Shown here one piece after another: positions 59,886 to 64,000 of a stretch of 64,000 nucleotides of DNA. The translations under genes and the position numbers were made by a program. Source of the DNA: Eutreptiella sp. 'Long Island Sound 2002' (lineage: Eukaryota > Euglenozoa > Euglenophyceae > Eutreptiales > Eutreptiaceae). The notes under the pieces were generated by a model that was not told the DNA's origin, searched no databases, and was given only the letters and a program-made list of their open reading frames with translations. The stretch covers positions 11,990,113 to 12,054,112 of the forward strand of contig OZ038386.1 of NCBI GenBank assembly GCA_964036045.1. Direction: 5' to 3'. How positions within the stretch are numbered: position 1 is the stretch's first letter; the number at the start of each line of letters is the position of its first letter.

Positions 59886-61199
59886 CTAATCCCAGGACAA
59901 ATCGTCAGGGGAGTGATAGTGCCTGAACTGTTTAGGTGCACACAGCAGTTCACCACCTAGGCGTGGACTGCACCTGACATGGATCCTGGATCCATCTATC
60001 CTGATGATACGATAGGGTCCAAAATGAGGGTCCTGTAGGCAGTTACGTAGCCAGGAGGGTAGGCGTGAATGGTGAACCAAAACAAGCTCACCAACCTTGA
60101 AGCTGGCAGGTCGCCGTAGGCGGTTCCGTCGGCTCAGTTCACGGTCACGAATGTGTCTCAGGTTAGTCCCAGCCTGGTCAGCCAAAGACTGCTTGTGTTC
60201 CAGCCAATCACCCACAGGGCTCTTGAAGTCCTCAGGAAAGGGGGTTTTGAAGAACCATGCAGGTCGTCCTCCATGGAACAGTTCAGGGGGGGTGAAACCC
60301 GTAGAGGAGCTCTGCTGTGAGTTCATGGTCAGCTCTGCCCAGGGCACTAGGCGTACCCAGTCCTTGGTACGCTCCTGTTTCATCAGGATTCTTAAGTTTT
60401 GCTCCACCACACGGTTCTGTCTCTCACAGAGAGGGTTAAATGTGTGGGTATAGGGCACACCTGTGGTTACCTCCACGTTGAGGGCATTTAGCACTCGTTT
60501 GTACCACCCAGTGTCACGGCGGATGCGTACATCCTCATCAGAGTGTACCTGCTTAGGTGCTCTATAGGGTTCGAACCATTGTTCGACCAACATTTTCACA
60601 GTCTGCTCACCTGTGATTTTCTTATTGCAAGGGAACACACGGGTGAAGCAAGATAGGCCACAGGTGACCACTAGGCAACTATCATAGCCGCCGAAGCGTG
60701 GTAGGCCGTGGATGAAATCCAAGTAGAGAAGAGAGGTAGCACAATAGGGTATGGGTAAGCTGGAGATCAGGCCCCTATCCCTACTGTCGCTCTGCTTGCT
60801 GGCATGACAGCCACAAGCATCCACAATGGTCTGCATACGCGACCTCAGTTCAGTCAGGGTTAGACTAGAGTAGAAACACTCACGGAAGAAGTCCACTGAG
60901 CGATTAGTGCCACTGTGACCAGAACTGAGATGGGACCGCTGTAGGCACCCATCCAGTCGTGCCTCAGGCACCACAATTCGGTCCTCGTAGAAGAGGTACT
61001 GATTGTTTTTATACCACTGGTGCCCGTCAATGACACGGGGTTCGAGACCAGTGCTGAGGGTTTGGAGTATTTCTTTATACTCTGACTGATAGTCGGTTAG
61101 ACTCCAACCCTCCAGGATACCAGCAGTGCGCATGGACAGGTCAAGCTGGACATCCATACGCTGGAAAGCCTCTCTGGCGAGCGCCTCAGAGTATCTCAC
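59886..61199 (-). CDS. Integrase of chromovirus copy 2
   Basis: Begins in the RNase H-integrase linker after a one-base insertion near 61188. HHCC zinc-binding region (SHLSSGHSGTNRSVDFF, VDACGCHASK), then the DDE core: LLYLDFIHGLPRFGGYD (first Asp), KQVHSDEDVRI (second Asp) and NPLCERQNRVVEQNL (Glu). The GPY/F-like module follows (LQDPHFGPYRIIRIDGS). Cuts host DNA and joins the cDNA ends. All three catalytic acids are present. Confidence 0.9.
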   Translation of the reverse strand: MRYSEALAREAFQRMDVQLDLSMRTAGILEGWSLTDYQSEYKEILQTLSTGLEPRVIDGHQWYKNNQYLFYEDRIVVPEARLDGCLQRSHLSSGHSGTNRSVDFFRECFYSSLTLTELRSRMQTIVDACGCHASKQSDSRDRGLISSLPIPYCATSLLYLDFIHGLPRFGGYDSCLVVTCGLSCFTRVFPCNKKITGEQTVKMLVEQWFEPYRAPKQVHSDEDVRIRRDTGWYKRVLNALNVEVTTGVPYTHTFNPLCERQNRVVEQNLRILMKQERTKDWVRLVPWAELTMNSQQSSSTGFTPPELFHGGRPAWFFKTPFPEDFKSPVGDWLEHKQSLADQAGTNLRHIRDRELSRRNRLRRPASFKVGELVLVHHSRLPSWLRNCLQDPHFGPYRIIRIDGSRIHVRCSPRLGGELLCAPKQFRHYHSPDDLSWD

Positions 61200-62862
61200 C
61201 TATAAGCGCATCGAAGTTGTTGCGCGATATATAGTCAGACAGTTCATTCTTTATTCCGGGGATATGATGAACTGTCAGCCTGAACTGGCTCAGGTAAGTC
61301 CACCACCGCTTTAGCTTTGCTTTCTCTGGTGGTGGGCCCTTCTGAAAAGACTTCACAGGTTCCTGGTCACACAGCCAGACAATAGGGTTAGATCCCAGGA
61401 GTCGGGATTGTGACGAGAGCACCAACATACCGGCCAGGAGTTCCTGGTCATAGATGCTGTAATTGGAACGCGCTTGGTTCCATTTCGAATTCCAGTGTCC
61501 CAGTGGCACCAGCCGCCACTCACTGGTAGGATAGTCATGTTTCAACGAACCATCACGGTTCAGTCCAGTAGTAGGATAATGGCAGTGGGTTAGTTCAGCG
61601 GGGTTAAGCTCCTGCCATTGGTAGATAGTACCACCCCCCCCTACATCACTGGCATCAGTGATCAGGACTATCTCGCCCTCAGGGCGGGGCACTCCAAGGC
61701 AGTTGGAGGAGGCAATTTTCTTCTTCAACTCCTGGAAACACTCTTCCTCTCTGGCGGTCCACCTCCAGGGAGCAGTTTTCTTGATTAGGTCAGTGAGGGG
61801 GGCAGAGGAGTAAGTAAAATTGTGGATGTGACGCCGATAGAAATTACAGGCGCCCACAAAACTCCTGACGTCCTGTAGACCCTTCTTAGGGTCATCGCGG
61901 ATCTGCATGACCTGTAGGGGCTGCATCTTAGACGCGGCTGGTCTCCACCAACCATACCCCACGTCGAAACCCATATATTCCATCTCCTCTTTCATAAACT
62001 CCCATTTTTCGAGTTTGATTCGGAGATGGTTTTCTTGACAAACAATGAAAAATTCACGGAGGAGAAGGACATGGTCCTCTTGGGTATTAGGACCCAAACT
62101 CACGTCGTCGATGTGGGCTTCCATTTCTGCACCCCGAGAAATCAACTCCTGTATCAGAGGCCTGCGCCTCAGTATGTACAAAATTTTGTTCATTAGCTCT
62201 TGGAAGAGCGCTGGGACATTAGCCACCCCAAAAGCCATAACCTTCCACTTAAAGACACGGCCGTTAGGGGTTATAAAAGCCAGCAGCTCCTGAGCTGTGG
62301 CGGTTAGGTCCACCTGCCAGAAGCCAGAGCGTTTGTCCATTTTGGTCTTGTACCTGCATTTGGCAATACGCTCCAGGGTATTTTCCATGTTAGAAATACT
62401 CCCTGAGTGGTTCTGGGTTTTCTTGTTGATCTCACCATAGTCAACAACCAGTCGTAGGGCAGTCGACCCTGGTTTGGCAACCAGGAAACAGGGACTGCAG
62501 TGATGGGGGTAGTCCCCCTTCTTATATTCTTCAAGGAGGCCAGCATCAATACATTCCTGGATCTGGCGCTCGATTTCTTCAACCTGTTCCTCTGGAGCGG
62601 GATAGGGACAACGCCTCACTCGCGTCTTTTCAAATTCAGGTTTCAGTTTCAGGTCCATCTGGACCAGTTTTTTACAAGAGAGGGGAGGCGGCAAGGCGCC
62701 GAACACCTCCTCATAGGTTATCAGCAGTTTCTTCAGTCGGGGTTCAAGGTTAAGACTCTCGAGTTTCTGCAGGAAATCCTCCTCAGCATGGAGGTTGCTC
62801 TTTCCATCTTCTTTCTTTTTCTGCCGATCAGCATTTTCGGCAGGCACAGAACCATCGTCCCA
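61186..62862 (-). CDS. Reverse transcriptase and RNase H of chromovirus copy 2
   Basis: RT: LVVDYGEINKKTQ, MDKRSGFWQVDL (Asp), AHIDDVSLG (Asp pair), with RIKLEKWEF intact where copy 1 has a stop. RNase H: LITDASDVGGGG (Asp), YDQELLAGM (Glu), CDQEPVKSF, VHHIPGIKNELSDYISR. It ends prematurely near 61186 because of the one-base insertion. Confidence 0.9.
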   Translation of the reverse strand, partial: WDDGSVPAENADRQKKKEDGKSNLHAEEDFLQKLESLNLEPRLKKLLITYEEVFGALPPPLSCKKLVQMDLKLKPEFEKTRVRRCPYPAPEEQVEEIERQIQECIDAGLLEEYKKGDYPHHCSPCFLVAKPGSTALRLVVDYGEINKKTQNHSGSISNMENTLERIAKCRYKTKMDKRSGFWQVDLTATAQELLAFITPNGRVFKWKVMAFGVANVPALFQELMNKILYILRRRPLIQELISRGAEMEAHIDDVSLGPNTQEDHVLLLREFFIVCQENHLRIKLEKWEFMKEEMEYMGFDVGYGWWRPAASKMQPLQVMQIRDDPKKGLQDVRSFVGACNFYRRHIHNFTYSSAPLTDLIKKTAPWRWTAREEECFQELKKKIASSNCLGVPRPEGEIVLITDASDVGGGGTIYQWQELNPAELTHCHYPTTGLNRDGSLKHDYPTSEWRLVPLGHWNSKWNQARSNYSIYDQELLAGMLVLSSQSRLLGSNPIVWLCDQEPVKSFQKGPPPEKAKLKRWWTYLSQFRLTVHHIPGIKNELSDYISRNNFDALIGEIL

Positions 62863-64000
62863 CTAAGGGGAACATTGCTGCCCATAGTGCAAAGAATACA
62901 CTACAGGTATCTCAGGATCAGGCAGCGTATAGGAATCATCGTCCTCCTCAGACCAGATGGAGGATTTCCAGGTCTGTCTGACGTATTGCAGCCGCTCTTG
63001 GCGCTCAATACCTTCGGCCTTCAGGTACAACAGACGCCGGAGTTCCTGAGTGTCATGCTCAGACAGTGGCATGTTATTAGAAGCAGGCCGCGCCAGAGCA
63101 TCAGGACTCCGGGCCAGGGGTTCACCTGTGTGCATAGGCTGCATGTGTAGCACTGGCTTCCCAACAGGGGAAGCGGGCTCAGAGGTTGACTCTAGATCTA
63201 CCTCCTCTAGCAACAGCTGGGCTAGGAAGGCACTGTGTTTTAGGTCAACACAGCTGGGACCAACAGGAGGGATAGTGCTGGCGATTTCAGACAGCTGGTC
63301 GTCAGCATCCTCCTTTACAGCTGCAGGTTCCAGATAGCCATCGGGAGACTCATACCCTGTAAGTGTGGCAGATAGGTGCTCAGGAGATCGATTTTTGAGA
63401 TCAGAAAGGGTCAGGCCACGATTTTCGGCCATGACCTCTTTCAGTAGCACCTGGTCTAGGTCACACAGGGGTACAGGATTAAGAGATCCATCGACGATGG
63501 ACAGGAAACTGGCCCACTCAGGGGCCTGCATAGCTGTGTCTGAGTCCTCAGGCACATAGATGGGGTCATCGGAGAGTTGCACTCTTCCCACGGTCATTCG
63601 ATCTAGCATACGGCGCCAGTAAGCATGTTCACCAGAGCAGCCCCAGTCAGGGATGCACATGGCAACCCTTCCTCCCTCATAAGCAATTTTGGCTCGAACC
63701 TTCGCGAGCAGGGAGAAGGGAGGGTTAGCATACGCTAGGCCCATTGCTTTCCAGAAGAAAGGGAAAGCATTGTTCAATTGTTTCGAGCAGTACAACTGCA
63801 TGATGTGCTGTTGTTGGCTCGCAAACAATTCCACCTGGATCTCATCCAGGTTTACCTGAAGGGCCGCCGGTCCATTTTCAAGAACGTGACGGGCCAATTG
63901 GTAGTTTTCAGTACGATAGTTAGTCTTCGATGCGTAGCGCAGCCCAGACTCTTTTCGTCCTGACAGCTCCAAAGGTACGGAGAACAGCCCACTGCCAAAG
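62863..64000 (-). CDS. Pol linker region of chromovirus copy 2, partial
   Basis: Same frame as the RT, cut by a TAG at 62863-62865 where copy 1 has GAG (Glu). It holds the long variable linker between protease and RT; the segment at the window edge corresponds to just after the protease of copy 1. No catalytic motif falls inside. Confidence 0.8.
   Translation of the reverse strand, partial: FGSGLFSVPLELSGRKESGLRYASKTNYRTENYQLARHVLENGPAALQVNLDEIQVELFASQQQHIMQLYCSKQLNNAFPFFWKAMGLAYANPPFSLLAKVRAKIAYEGGRVAMCIPDWGCSGEHAYWRRMLDRMTVGRVQLSDDPIYVPEDSDTAMQAPEWASFLSIVDGSLNPVPLCDLDQVLLKEVMAENRGLTLSDLKNRSPEHLSATLTGYESPDGYLEPAAVKEDADDQLSEIASTIPPVGPSCVDLKHSAFLAQLLLEEVDLESTSEPASPVGKPVLHMQPMHTGEPLARSPDALARPASNNMPLSEHDTQELRRLLYLKAEGIERQERLQYVRQTWKSSIWSEEDDDSYTLPDPEIPVVYSLHYGQQCSP

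Larger units (their letters stand above)
59547..64000 (-). mobile_element. Ty3/gypsy-type chromovirus copy 2, runs off the window
   Basis: Minus strand: linker, RT, RNase H, integrase, chromodomain. The protease active site and Gag lie beyond position 64000. Co-linear with copy 1 and highly similar. Damage: TAG at 62863 (GAG in copy 1), a one-base insertion near 61188 and TAG at 59886. The lesions differ from those of copy 1, so the two copies decayed independently. Confidence 0.9.

Noticed and set aside
1-64000. CRISPR arrays, rRNA genes, bacterial promoters/operons, phage modules
   Set aside because: No short direct repeats with unique spacers, no rRNA signature sequence, and the gene content is entirely eukaryotic retroelement type.

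Overview
The window looks like nuclear DNA of a GC-rich eukaryote, probably a protist or alga. It is almost entirely transposable elements, with no operons, no bacterial gene order and no clear host gene. Lower-GC, gene-poor flanks at about 35.4-37.6 kb and 56.1-58.9 kb are probably ordinary host DNA. I cannot name the species.

Layout. (1) 0.2-7.7 kb, minus strand: a decayed non-LTR element (LINE A) with an unknown first protein, an AlkB-like dioxygenase domain, an APE-type endonuclease, reverse transcriptase (RT), RNase H and a terminal zinc-finger segment. (2) 7.7-8.3 kb: an orphan reading frame. (3) 8.3-12.2 kb, minus: a truncated Ty3/gypsy-type element. A second copy at 59.5-64.0 kb runs off the window and keeps the integrase and chromodomain. 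(4) 12.2-19.3 kb: a C/A-rich tract interrupted by a 1,197-bp tandem array (2.8 copies). Each unit carries a small membrane-protein frame, a small secreted-protein frame and a nested palindrome. (5) 19.3-35.4 kb, plus: a very long LINE (LINE B, about 16 kb). It has a multi-part ORF1, endonuclease-RT-RNase H-zinc knuckle, then extra proteins: one with residues resembling a Ulp1-type cysteine protease, one His/Pro-rich and one RS-rich. It ends in an (ACCT)5 tail. (6) 37.6-56.1 kb: a nest of the same family. LINE C (plus) is split from its own start by LINE D (minus, 5'-truncated, ending in an ACCT-type tail), and D is bounded by 1.37-kb direct repeats. C and D make a 4.4-kb inverted repeat.

Main observations. 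In the LINE B/C/D family, in-frame stops inside otherwise preserved reading frames are nearly always UGA. In two places UGA in one copy lines up with Trp TGG in the other. A UGA followed by CGGGGC sits at the ORF1-endonuclease junction in all three available copies. This suggests that UGA is read as a sense codon (possibly Trp) or is leaky. LINE C also carries a 482-bp GT...AG insertion flanked by GTGAA direct repeats, whose removal restores the frame exactly, as an intron-generating insertion would. Most other damage is frameshifts in long C/G homopolymers, which may partly be sequencing error.

How the parts work together: in the LINEs the endonuclease nicks target DNA, the RT copies the element RNA there, RNase H removes RNA, and the terminal zinc knuckle probably binds nucleic acid. 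In the chromovirus, protease, RT, RNase H and integrase act in a particle and the chromodomain directs integration to chromatin. No CRISPR array, rRNA or intact canonical tRNA was recognised.
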